Positions 1 through 5,014 of a stretch of DNA of 10,711 nucleotides are shown in pieces. The notes under the pieces were generated by a model. The model did no database searches and had not been told where the DNA came from. It was given only the letters and a program-made list of their open reading frames with translations. Both the position numbers and the translations under genes were made by a program. How positions within the stretch are numbered: position 1 is the first letter of the stretch; every line of letters starts with the position of its first letter. This DNA comes from Deinococcus roseus (GTDB taxonomy: Bacteria > Deinococcota > Deinococci > Deinococcales > Deinococcaceae): positions 1 to 10,711 of the forward strand of contig NZ_BMOD01000053.1 in NCBI RefSeq assembly GCF_014646895.1, read 5' to 3'.

Positions 1-399
1 CTTCCGGACCTTCAGGCGACCTGCAAAACGCTTGTCCAGTTCCGCTTTGCTGGGTTCTGGTTTGCGGTCCCTGGGGGGTTCACCTGGAGATTGGCTCCTG
101 GCCCACTGCACAGCCTGTGCAATCAGCGTTTCCTGCTGTTCTTCAGTCAGGGTACTGAAGGCTTCTTGCAGGCGTTCCAGAGCGGAAGGAGCTTTCAGGG
201 TGCTCTGTCCCAGTTTTTCTTCCACGGCTGCAGAGGGGATGCGGTAACGGGGTCTGCCCTGTGGCGTGGTACCGATTCGGACGGCTTCCAGGTCTCCTTC
301 TTTGATTTGCCTGCGGACCGTGTCATCGCTGACGTGGAGCATTCTGGCGGCTTCCTGCACGGTCAGCAGGGCCATGGGTTCATGTCGGGTGTGGGTCAT
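1..399 (-). CDS. Partial excisionase-family helix-turn-helix protein (3' end beyond window)
   Basis: Reading leftward from ATG at 399 the frame stays open for 133 codons to the window edge, so the C-terminus is missing. GGAGGT at 410-405 lies 5 nt before this ATG and decides the start over the internal ATG at 375. Residues about 11-43 (LLTVQEAARMLHVSDDTVRR, then a basic turn and EAVRIG) match the MerR/AlpA-like winged helix-turn-helix of excisionase-type DNA-binding proteins; RPRYRIP at 49-55 fits the wing. Residues 70-103 look helical and acidic, and the tail is rich in K, R and P. Known members regulate or direct excision of integrated elements. It is divergent from the tyrosine recombinase, which supports a role as its regulator or recombination directionality factor. 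That role is inference; it could equally be a plain transcriptional regulator. Confidence 0.8.
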   Translation of the reverse strand, partial: MTHTRHEPMALLTVQEAARMLHVSDDTVRRQIKEGDLEAVRIGTTPQGRPRYRIPSAAVEEKLGQSTLKAPSALERLQEAFSTLTEEQQETLIAQAVQWARSQSPGEPPRDRKPEPSKAELDKRFAGRLKVRK

Positions 400-419
400 G
401 ACAGACCTCCTTTCACCTC

Positions 420-449
420 ATTTTACATCAAAAGACGCAAAAACCGCAA
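420..449 (-). promoter_or_regulatory. Putative promoter of the HTH gene
   Basis: On the minus strand TTGCGG (plus 444-449) and TAAAAT (plus 420-425) are separated by 18 nt and lie just upstream of the GGAGGT Shine-Dalgarno of the HTH gene. The -35 falls inside the CGCAAAA repeat cluster, so a protein bound there would be expected to affect this promoter. This was found by eye only. Confidence 0.35.
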
Positions 450-460
450 AACACGCAAAA
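436..460. repeat. Three CGCAAAA direct repeats, 9-bp period
   Basis: CGCAAAA occurs at 436-442, 445-451 and 454-460, a regular 9-bp period, in the gap between the divergent HTH and recombinase genes. Short phased direct repeats of this type are typical binding sites for excisionase-like or AlpA-like proteins, or arm sites for an integrase. The binding partner is inferred from position only. Confidence 0.6.
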
Positions 461-476
461 ATGCTGATGTGCTGAA

Positions 477-495
477 CCTGTCCCACCGGGACAGG
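477..495 (+). promoter_or_regulatory. Perfect 8-bp inverted repeat before the recombinase start
   Basis: CCTGTCCC (477-484) and GGGACAGG (488-495) are perfect inverted repeats with an ACC loop. The right arm ends 3 bp before the GGAG Shine-Dalgarno (499-502) of the recombinase gene. It could be a dyad operator, or an mRNA hairpin that limits ribosome access. There is no U-tract after it, so a terminator is unlikely. Confidence 0.5.
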
Positions 496-508
496 AACGG
501 AGACATTT

Positions 509-1690
509 ATGTCAAAGCGTGGAAACGGCACTGGCAGCATTCAGCAGCGTGGTAGCAAGTACGTGGTCATCCTCACCCTCGGGAAAGACGAGATGGGCAA
601 GCAGAAAAGGACCAGCAGGCGATTCCCCACACTGGAACAGGCCCAGCGATACCTGGAAGAACAAACCACTCCACCAGCGAGCGGAGGGGCAACCACAGGA
701 AATGAGGCAATCCTTGCTATCAATCTGCAAACCAGTGTGCTGGATTACCTCCAGGAATGGTTGCGCCTCAGGCAGTCTCACATCAGGATCAAGACCCACC
801 AGGAATACCACCGCATCATCGACCTGCATCTGAAATCTTCACTTCTGGCAGATGTAACTCTGGGCAGTTTGACTCCTCTACATCTGGAACGTTTGCTGCT
901 CGGTGAAATCACAGCAGGTAAAACCGTCAAACATGCCCGGTGTGTGCTGCGCACCCTGAAGGCAGCGCTCAATCAGGCGGTGGACTGGAACCTGCTGAGC
1001 TTCAATCCGGTCTTGAGGGTAAAAGCACCCAGGGTATCTCATCAAAAGATGCAGGTTTGGACTGCTGACGAAGTTCGTACCTTTCTGGATTGCTGCAAAG
1101 TGGAAAAACCTCGTCTCTATGCCCTGTTTTATCTGGCTCTTACCACAGGTCTCAGGCGAGGTGAGCTGCTGGGGTTGCACTGGCAGGAGGTGGACCTGGA
1201 CAGGCAAGAAGTGCAAGTGAAGTTCAGCCTGGTGCAGTGTGGAGCCAGAGCCGTGCTGGGTGATCCCAAGACACATGCCAGCTATCGAAGGATCTCCTTG
1301 TCAGCTGATACCGTGCAGGTGCTAAAAAGTCACCTTGTCATGCAAGAACAGGAAGAAAAGCATTGGAAAGACCTGCTGCTGGAGGAAGAAAGTCTGCTGT
1401 TTCCTTCGATCCGAGGGGGATTCCAGCTACCCTCCAACCTGATCAAGGTATTCCACAAGCTGATTGGGCTCGCTGGGGTACCCAGAATCAGACTGCATGA
1501 CCTGCGACACACCGCAGCTTCCCTGCTGGTGCGGCAGGGGGTTCCCATCAAAGTGGTGGCGGAAAGACTGGGTCATCAGGATGCCAGCATGACCTTACGG
1601 GTCTACACCCATGTGTATGAAGAGCAGCGCAAAGAGGCGGCTTTGACCCTGAATGACTTGCTCAAAGATCCTGCAAAACAGATCAGATAA
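509..1690 (+). CDS. Tyrosine recombinase / phage-type integrase
   Basis: This 393-aa site-specific recombinase should cut and rejoin DNA at att-type sites through a phosphotyrosine intermediate. The N-terminus (residues 1-50, a basic region ending RRFPTLEQAQRYLEEQ) fits an arm-binding AP2-like domain. Residues 75-170 are the SAM-like core-binding domain. Residues 185-375 are the catalytic domain, with all expected residues visible: R216 in TGLRRGE, K254 in DPKTHASYRR, H330 and R333 in LHDLRHT, H356 in RLGHQD, and the nucleophile Y366 in LRVYTHV. The length is normal for the family. GGAG at 499-502 supports the start. The gene ends 8 bp before a 47-bp core-site-like repeat, the usual int-att arrangement. 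It is probably controlled through the divergent intergenic region. The protein appears intact. Its actual att partners are not established. Confidence 0.95.
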   Translation: MSKRGNGTGSIQQRGSKYVVILTLGKDEMGKQKRTSRRFPTLEQAQRYLEEQTTPPASGGATTGNEAILAINLQTSVLDYLQEWLRLRQSHIRIKTHQEYHRIIDLHLKSSLLADVTLGSLTPLHLERLLLGEITAGKTVKHARCVLRTLKAALNQAVDWNLLSFNPVLRVKAPRVSHQKMQVWTADEVRTFLDCCKVEKPRLYALFYLALTTGLRRGELLGLHWQEVDLDRQEVQVKFSLVQCGARAVLGDPKTHASYRRISLSADTVQVLKSHLVMQEQEEKHWKDLLLEEESLLFPSIRGGFQLPSNLIKVFHKLIGLAGVPRIRLHDLRHTAASLLVRQGVPIKVVAERLGHQDASMTLRVYTHVYEEQRKEAALTLNDLLKDPAKQIR

Positions 1691-1698
1691 CAGTTTTT

Positions 1699-1745
1699 GG
1701 TGCTACCGGGGTGCTACCGAGGTGCTACGGCCTGCTGGTAGCACC
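1699..1745 (+). repeat. 47-bp recombination-site-like repeat, copy 1
   Basis: GGTGCTACC occurs at 1699-1707 and 1710-1718, and again at 1721-1729 with the last base changed to G, an 11-bp period or about one helical turn. Its reverse complement GGTAGCACC follows at 1737-1745. The third copy and the inverted copy flank a 7-bp spacer (GCCTGCT, 1730-1736). Inverted arms of about 9 bp around a 6-8 bp overlap is the known layout of tyrosine-recombinase core sites. It begins 8 bp after the recombinase stop codon, and the same 47 bp recurs at 2817 with two mismatches. att function is inference. Confidence 0.6.
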
Positions 1746-1771
1746 ATTTTCATTTCGAAATCCCTTGCTGT

Positions 1772-2320
1772 ATGACCTCTCAATTTGAACGCTCCAACTA
1801 CGTCACGGAGCGTTCAGACGGTGAAGCCAGACCTAAACCCGAGGGGCACCCGGACCTGAGTGAAAAGTGGGTCGGGGCTGGACACCTGAAGATTGGGGAC
1901 AAACTCAAGCAGGCCGATGGTACCCTCGGTGAAGTCCGTTACGTCAACACCATCCAGGAAGCAAGAATCATGTACAATCTGGAGGTCGAAGAAGCACACA
2001 CCTTCTTCGTCGGGACTCAGGGCTGGTTGGTCCACAATGGAGATAAGAACTCTTTTAGTAATCATACGGATGAAGGATTACTTAAGTCCCTTGCTTCTTA
2101 TCAGAAACTAATTGATGAGCATGAGGAAAAGCTCAGTGAGTATCTAGCTGACCCAGATGCTCATGATAACAAAGGCCTTCTCAAGAATGCCACACCTGAA
2201 CTTAGAGCTAAAATAATTGAGGGTAGAGCGAAGTCAATCGAAAAACAATTAATAAAACAGCGCGGCGAGTATCAAAAGGTAGTCGAAGAGCTTGCAAGGA
2301 GGGGATGTAAATGGAAATAG
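1772..2320 (+). CDS. Orphan HINT-domain pretoxin fragment with C-terminal toxin-like payload 1
   Basis: The 182-aa frame has two parts. Residues 5-90 are the C-terminal portion of a HINT (hedgehog/intein) pretoxin domain, with AGHLKIGDKLKQADG, MYNLEVEEAHTFFVG and the terminal VHNG (Asn codon at 2036-2038), where such domains cleave to release the toxin. The N-terminal half with the catalytic Cys is absent. Residues 91-182 are a charged, probably all-helical payload starting DKNSFSNHTDEGLLKSL; I do not recognise a named family or active site. DNA from 2041 onward is more AT-rich, suggesting separate origin. The ATG at 1772 has no Shine-Dalgarno and the frame is closed upstream by TAG at 1739-1741, so it is probably silent or poorly expressed. 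It ends inside the following immunity-like gene (10-nt overlap). Toxicity is inferred from context only. Confidence 0.65.
   Translation: MTSQFERSNYVTERSDGEARPKPEGHPDLSEKWVGAGHLKIGDKLKQADGTLGEVRYVNTIQEARIMYNLEVEEAHTFFVGTQGWLVHNGDKNSFSNHTDEGLLKSLASYQKLIDEHEEKLSEYLADPDAHDNKGLLKNATPELRAKIIEGRAKSIEKQLIKQRGEYQKVVEELARRGCKWK
2296..2304 (+). promoter_or_regulatory. Strong Shine-Dalgarno of immunity-like gene 1
   Basis: AAGGAGGGG lies 6 nt before ATG 2311 and inside the toxin coding sequence. It is the best ribosome binding site in the cassette region, in contrast to the absent one for the toxin fragment, so immunity would be favoured over toxin if the region is transcribed. Confidence 0.7.
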
Positions 2321-2607
2321 ATATCGAAAAATTGAATCTAGTATTCAATAGAATACTAGATAGGATATCTTCTTTGGAAAACGCATCTATTAAATTAGAA
2401 GCTGACTATTACTGGATGATTCCCGGAGATCAGTTAACGAATTTGAATCTTGGCAATATAGATCCCGTTATTGGTTCTTTATCCGATGACTGGATGGAAC
2501 TATCAAAGCTATTAGATACAGAGCGTCCAGTGTCATTTGTAGATTTGGATCGATTAGCCAATCTGCTGAGAATGATGTCAGAAGAGTATAATCCAACCAA
2601 CAGTTAA
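2311..2607 (+). CDS. Probable cognate immunity protein 1 (unnamed family)
   Basis: A 98-aa acidic protein starts at an ATG with a strong upstream AAGGAGGGG and overlaps the toxin fragment by 10 nt. It has no signal peptide or membrane segment, so it should be cytosolic. Recognisable patches are EADYYWMIPGDQL (about residues 29-41) and GSLSDDWMELSKLLD (50-64), which give the impression of a conserved small family seen beside polymorphic toxins; I cannot name it with confidence. Acidic, small, cytosolic and immediately downstream of a HINT-linked payload is the usual profile of an immunity protein, which would bind and neutralise the payload above. It is followed by a strong terminator. The DNA is AT-rich like the payload, so the two probably moved together. 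Confidence 0.65.
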   Translation: MEIDIEKLNLVFNRILDRISSLENASIKLEADYYWMIPGDQLTNLNLGNIDPVIGSLSDDWMELSKLLDTERPVSFVDLDRLANLLRMMSEEYNPTNS

Positions 2608-2610
2608 AAT

Positions 2611-2640
2611 GTAAGCCCTCCCTGCAACGGGAGGGCTTAC
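2611..2640 (+). terminator. Terminator of cassette 1
   Basis: GTAAGCCCTCCC (2611-2622) and GGGAGGGCTTAC (2629-2640) form a perfect 12-bp stem with a TGCAAC loop. The U-tract after it is weak (ACTTTC). The same core stem closes cassette 2 at 3765-3792, so it is part of the shared scaffold and also marks the right edge of the payload. Confidence 0.8.
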
Positions 2641-2816
2641 ACTTTCATAGCTGACAGATCAGCCGACCTTCAGTCAACAGACTTCCTGGCAGCGAAATAA
2701 GGTGCAGCCAACCCATGGGATGCTTCTGGAAAAACTACTGATCCAATGGGAGTGGACTGATTTCACAGAGGAAGACTGAGAATCGGATAGTTTGTCGCTA
2801 CTTTTGGCCCCATTTT

Positions 2817-2863
2817 GGTGCTACCGGGGTGCTACCGAGGTGCTACCGCCTCCTGGTAGCACC
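2817..2863 (+). repeat. 47-bp recombination-site-like repeat, copy 2
   Basis: GGTGCTACC occurs at 2817-2825, 2828-2836 and 2839-2847 (11-bp period), followed by spacer GCCTCCT (2848-2854) and inverted GGTAGCACC (2855-2863). Here the last direct arm and the inverted arm are perfect 9-bp inverted repeats. It differs from copy 1 at two positions (2847 C for G in the arm, 2852 C for G in the spacer). It carries an in-frame TAG (2857-2859) relative to the HINT frame downstream. Confidence 0.6.
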
Positions 2864-2988
2864 AACTTTGTTTTAGAACTCTGTGCTGGAAGGCTCCGAA
2901 ATTTGAACACTCCAACTACGTCAAGGAGCGTTCAGACGGGGAACCCAGACCCAAACCTGAGGGCCACCCGGATCTGAGTGGCAAGTGG

Positions 2989-3504
2989 GTGGGGGCCGGA
3001 CACCTGAAAGTTGGGGACAAACTCAAGCAGGCCGATGGCACACTGGGTGAAGTCAGGTACGTCAACACCATCCAGGAAGCAAGGACGATGTACAATCTGG
3101 AGGTTGAGGAAGCCCACACCTTCTTCGTGGGGACGCAGGGCTGGTTGGTACATAATGGAAATGGACCCGTATATGGGCCATATCAATTGACAGGCAAAGC
3201 TCTCAATACCTTACCTAAACCCCCTCATATGGGTATGGTAGAGTTGGGCAAACTCATAGGTTGGGGTGGTAAAGTAACAACAGGTTTTGATGATGCTATT
3301 AGAAGAATTGAAACTCTAACAGATGCAGATATTAAGGCTATTTATGATGCTGGTATTGGATCTGATTATTCTCGAACTCTCGCAAATGGATATAGGAACG
3401 CACCACAGCCAAATAAAACTGCACCAGGAAGAGCCATATTAATGGATGAAGTTGCTAAGCGCCTTGAGGTCTTAGAGAAAGCAGATGGTATAGGATGTCC
3501 ATAA
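2989..3504 (+). CDS. Orphan HINT-domain pretoxin fragment with C-terminal toxin-like payload 2
   Basis: The frame is open from 2860, but the first usable start is GTG 2989, which lacks a good Shine-Dalgarno and sits inside the HINT domain. From 2902 the 86 HINT residues match cassette 1 at 80 positions, ending in VHNG (Asn codon 3154-3156). The payload is 114 residues, starting NGPVYGPYQLTGKALNTL. Its second half, with IGWGGK, RRIETLTDADIKAIYDAGI, LANGYRNA and the late APGRAILMDEV, resembles from memory the DUF4951-type domains at the ends of Rhs-like toxins (WG, a TLT helix, then GRAxLM); this is tentative and needs a profile search. DNA after 3159 is AT-rich. The last 10 nt overlap the next gene. 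With no N-terminal HINT half, and TAG at 2857-2859 in frame, this is probably a silent toxin tip. Confidence 0.6.
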   Translation: MGAGHLKVGDKLKQADGTLGEVRYVNTIQEARTMYNLEVEEAHTFFVGTQGWLVHNGNGPVYGPYQLTGKALNTLPKPPHMGMVELGKLIGWGGKVTTGFDDAIRRIETLTDADIKAIYDAGIGSDYSRTLANGYRNAPQPNKTAPGRAILMDEVAKRLEVLEKADGIGCP

Positions 3505-3755
3505 ACGATAGATCCTTCGCAATCAAGCTAGCAAATAATAACACATCATCACTTACTGTGATGTTTGAGCCATGGGCATCCACTGTTACTCTCGAGACGG
3601 GAGACGTGTTAGAAGTTGAATTCTATACACCTAAGGGAACTGTTCCATTAGCCGATATAGAAGTTGTGGAGGATGGCTGGAGAATAGAACCATCCTTTGG
3701 TACTAATCTTGTAGTAAAACTGAATAACGAAATTCTAAATTATATTACATATTGA
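3495..3755 (+). CDS. Probable cognate immunity protein 2 (unnamed family)
   Basis: An 86-aa, beta-strand-rich, probably cytosolic protein with no signal peptide. The pattern SLTVMFEPWASTVTLETGD (about residues 19-37) followed by a long acidic loop and a VVEDGWRI strand suggests a small beta-sandwich or barrel; I do not recognise a named family. Its ATG lies 10 nt inside the end of the toxin frame, exactly as in cassette 1. Unlike immunity gene 1 its Shine-Dalgarno is weak, so translation would rely on coupling to the upstream frame, or the true start may differ. The immunity role is inferred from its place directly after a HINT-linked payload and before the shared terminator. It shows no similarity to immunity 1. 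Confidence 0.6.
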   Translation: MSINDRSFAIKLANNNTSSLTVMFEPWASTVTLETGDVLEVEFYTPKGTVPLADIEVVEDGWRIEPSFGTNLVVKLNNEILNYITY

Positions 3756-3764
3756 ACGATAACC

Positions 3765-3792
3765 AAAGCCCTCCCCATAACGGGAGGGCTTT
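3765..3792 (+). terminator. Terminator of cassette 2
   Basis: AAAGCCCTCCC (3765-3775) pairs perfectly with GGGAGGGCTTT (3782-3792) around a CATAAC loop. The core and loop type match the terminator of cassette 1 (AAC shared in the loop). The A-run before and T-run after the stem would let it work in both directions. Confidence 0.8.
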
Positions 3793-3985
3793 CCATTTGC
3801 CCACAGCCGACAGACCAGCCGACCTCAAGTCGATGGACTTCCCAGCTACAGGATGAGGTTCAGTCGACCTCATCTGGATTTCTGGAGAAACTTCTGGTTT
3901 GGCTGGAGTGACCTGAAATCTCATGGCAGGCCTCGGAAACTGGAGGGTTACTTCGCGCGAAGAAACACGGGTCACGCCCGAAGGT
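3793..3985. other. Gene-free cassette flank and spacer
   Basis: The first about 125 bases match the flank after terminator 1: 3805-3825 aligns with 2649-2669 with two mismatches, and 3882-3916 with 2726-2760 at the same internal spacing. From about 3917 the match is lost. A 12-bp palindrome CTTCGCGCGAAG lies at 3951-3962. The minus-strand gene ends at 3986. No convincing gene is seen. Confidence 0.5.
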
Positions 3986-4615
3986 TCATTGTGGCGCGTC
4001 GTTGGACTTCCACCACGTCAATGAGCCTGCTTTCTCATTGATGCTCAGGTATTGCCAGTACCCGATGTTGTTCACCTTCACATACACCTCCACAGGAAGG
4101 TTGGGATCGTACTGGAATGGGGTGCTCTTCCCCTCGAAGAACACTGGAGCCACAGGCCCAGTGCCCTGTTTGGCCCCCACCAGAGATCCATAGCCGAAGT
4201 CATACTCGGGATTGTCCCGCTTCACCACCCCCTTCTCTACACTCAGCAGCAGGTAGTTCCAGTAGCACTTGTAGCGGACCTCCGGGTAAACGCACCCAGA
4301 CTGCTCTAGAAAGCTGAGGGATGCCTTTCCGGTGCGGTTGTTCTGTTCTGCTCCCAGTTGTCCGACAGAGACCGATGTGGTCATCAGCTTCAGAATGGCC
4401 TGAATGCTGTCAGCTTTGGCCGTGAGGCGTCCCTGCTCGCAGGACAGCGTGATCCAGGGGGTGGTCAGTTGATTTCCGGTCACAGTAGACCCTGTTCTGG
4501 TCATCCATTCTCGGAACAGGTTTCCATCCCGACTGGTGACCCCTTGATCGCAACGAACAGTGGCTGTGAGGGTCTGACTGGGGTTGGGGAAGCTGCCCTC
4601 CAGGGTGACTGACAC
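3986..4615 (-). CDS. Hypothetical protein, probably exported, possibly 5'-truncated
   Basis: The annotated frame gives 209 aa from GTG 4615. I do not recognise the family. It is rich in beta-forming, aromatic and Thr/Ser residues and has four cysteines (C22, C59, C108, C117), a pattern fitting two disulfides in a protein outside the cytoplasm. No signal peptide is visible from this start. The same frame stays open upstream to a TGA at 4691-4693 and reads sensibly there (LSLAQKGTTLDRLSWYEPGY), with no good start codon, so GTG 4615 is probably not the natural N-terminus and part of the gene is missing or lies in another frame. It is convergent with the cassette array on its left and divergent from the protease-secretin operon on its right. 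Confidence 0.5.
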   Translation of the reverse strand: MSVTLEGSFPNPSQTLTATVRCDQGVTSRDGNLFREWMTRTGSTVTGNQLTTPWITLSCEQGRLTAKADSIQAILKLMTTSVSVGQLGAEQNNRTGKASLSFLEQSGCVYPEVRYKCYWNYLLLSVEKGVVKRDNPEYDFGYGSLVGAKQGTGPVAPVFFEGKSTPFQYDPNLPVEVYVKVNNIGYWQYLSINEKAGSLTWWKSNDAPQ

Positions 4616-4830
4616 CGACCAGTATCCAGGCTCATACCAACTGAGGCGATCCAGGGTGGTTCCCTTCTGGGCAAGGCTGAGATGTCCAATTCAAGATGTT
4701 GAGTGCGAAAAACACCCAGAATCTGAAGCACAGGATCGTACCTTTGTGGCTTTTGCCCTCCAAAACATTTGACATTAAAAGCCAGTCTGGCCTCCCTGAT
4801 CGGCAAAACCAACCGATAAAGTTTGATCAA
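4616..4830 (-). pseudogene. Possible frameshifted 5' part of the minus-strand gene
   Basis: In another minus-strand frame a TTG at 4830 opens a frame reading MIKLYRLVLPIREARLAFNV, then a Cys and GGQKPQRYDPVLQILGVF, then ELDIS near 4680. It looks protein-like up to about 4680, after which the coherent reading passes to the frame of the 3986-4615 gene. A single missing base near 4675-4690 would join the two into one protein, with the CFGG segment as a possible degraded lipobox. No slippery heptamer is seen, so decay or a sequence error is likelier than programmed frameshifting. Confidence 0.3.
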
Positions 4831-5000
4831 GGTTGACCTGGTGCTTCTTCCCGTTGCTGAGGGTGTTTCCAGAAGTGATCTTCAAGACATGTTTTAGAAA
4901 CCAGTGGCATGTTGATGATTTTCAACGGTTGATTGTTCTGTGGTCTCATTCTCTCATCAACACCACCAGACAATAAAGACAACACCCCCTTCTCATGTGT

Positions 5001-5006
5001 CATAAT
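5001..5006 (+). promoter_or_regulatory. Candidate -10 element for leaderless transcription of the operon
   Basis: CATAAT ends 8 nt before the GTG at 5015 and there is no Shine-Dalgarno between them. A -10 element at this distance from the start codon is the hallmark of leaderless mRNAs, which are common in Deinococcus. A weak -35 (AAGACA, 4976-4981) lies 19 nt upstream. Confidence 0.4.
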
Positions 5007-5014
5007 TTTTCTTT

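Larger units (their letters stand above)
1699..2760 (+). mobile_element. Toxin-immunity cassette 1 (site, HINT fragment, toxin, immunity, terminator, flank)
   Basis: The unit is defined by comparison with the unit at 2817-3916. The left arm (1699 to about 2040) aligns with 2817-3158 at a constant offset of 1118 bp. The payload (2042-2610) shows no resemblance to its counterpart. The terminator and about 120 bp beyond it (2649-2669 and 2726-2760) align again with 3805-3825 and 3882-3916. Payload DNA is visibly more AT-rich than the scaffold. The layout is that of an exchangeable toxin tip between two homology arms. The right boundary is approximate. Confidence 0.6.
2817..3916 (+). mobile_element. 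Toxin-immunity cassette 2
   Basis: This is the second copy of the scaffold described at 1699-2760: 47-bp site, HINT fragment, payload, immunity-like gene, terminator and conserved flank. The left arm spans 2817-3158 and the right arm runs from the terminator at 3765 to about 3916. Payload and immunity (3160-3755) are unrelated to those of cassette 1. No third site-like repeat is seen after it, so the right boundary of the array is not marked. Confidence 0.6.

Noticed and set aside
91..555. 154-codon plus-strand frame at the left edge
   Set aside because: It is the complement of the HTH gene, which has a clear domain and a good Shine-Dalgarno; it also runs into the recombinase start.
1699..1745. 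GGTGCTACC repeats as a CRISPR array
   Set aside because: Repeats are 9 bp with 2-bp spacers and one inverted copy, which does not fit CRISPR repeats and spacers.
1699..1745. GGTGCTACC/GGTAGCACC as the recombinase gene terminator
   Set aside because: A hairpin is possible, but the 11-bp phased direct repeats, the second copy at 2817 far from any recombinase gene and the lack of a clean U-tract fit a protein-binding site better.
1784..3159. Intact inteins or active self-splicing HINT domains
   Set aside because: The N-terminal half with the catalytic Cys is missing in both copies, so autoprocessing in place is not expected.
3951..3962. CTTCGCGCGAAG palindrome as a terminator of the minus-strand gene
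   Set aside because: The stem is only four pairs around a GCGC loop, with no T-run in the right direction.
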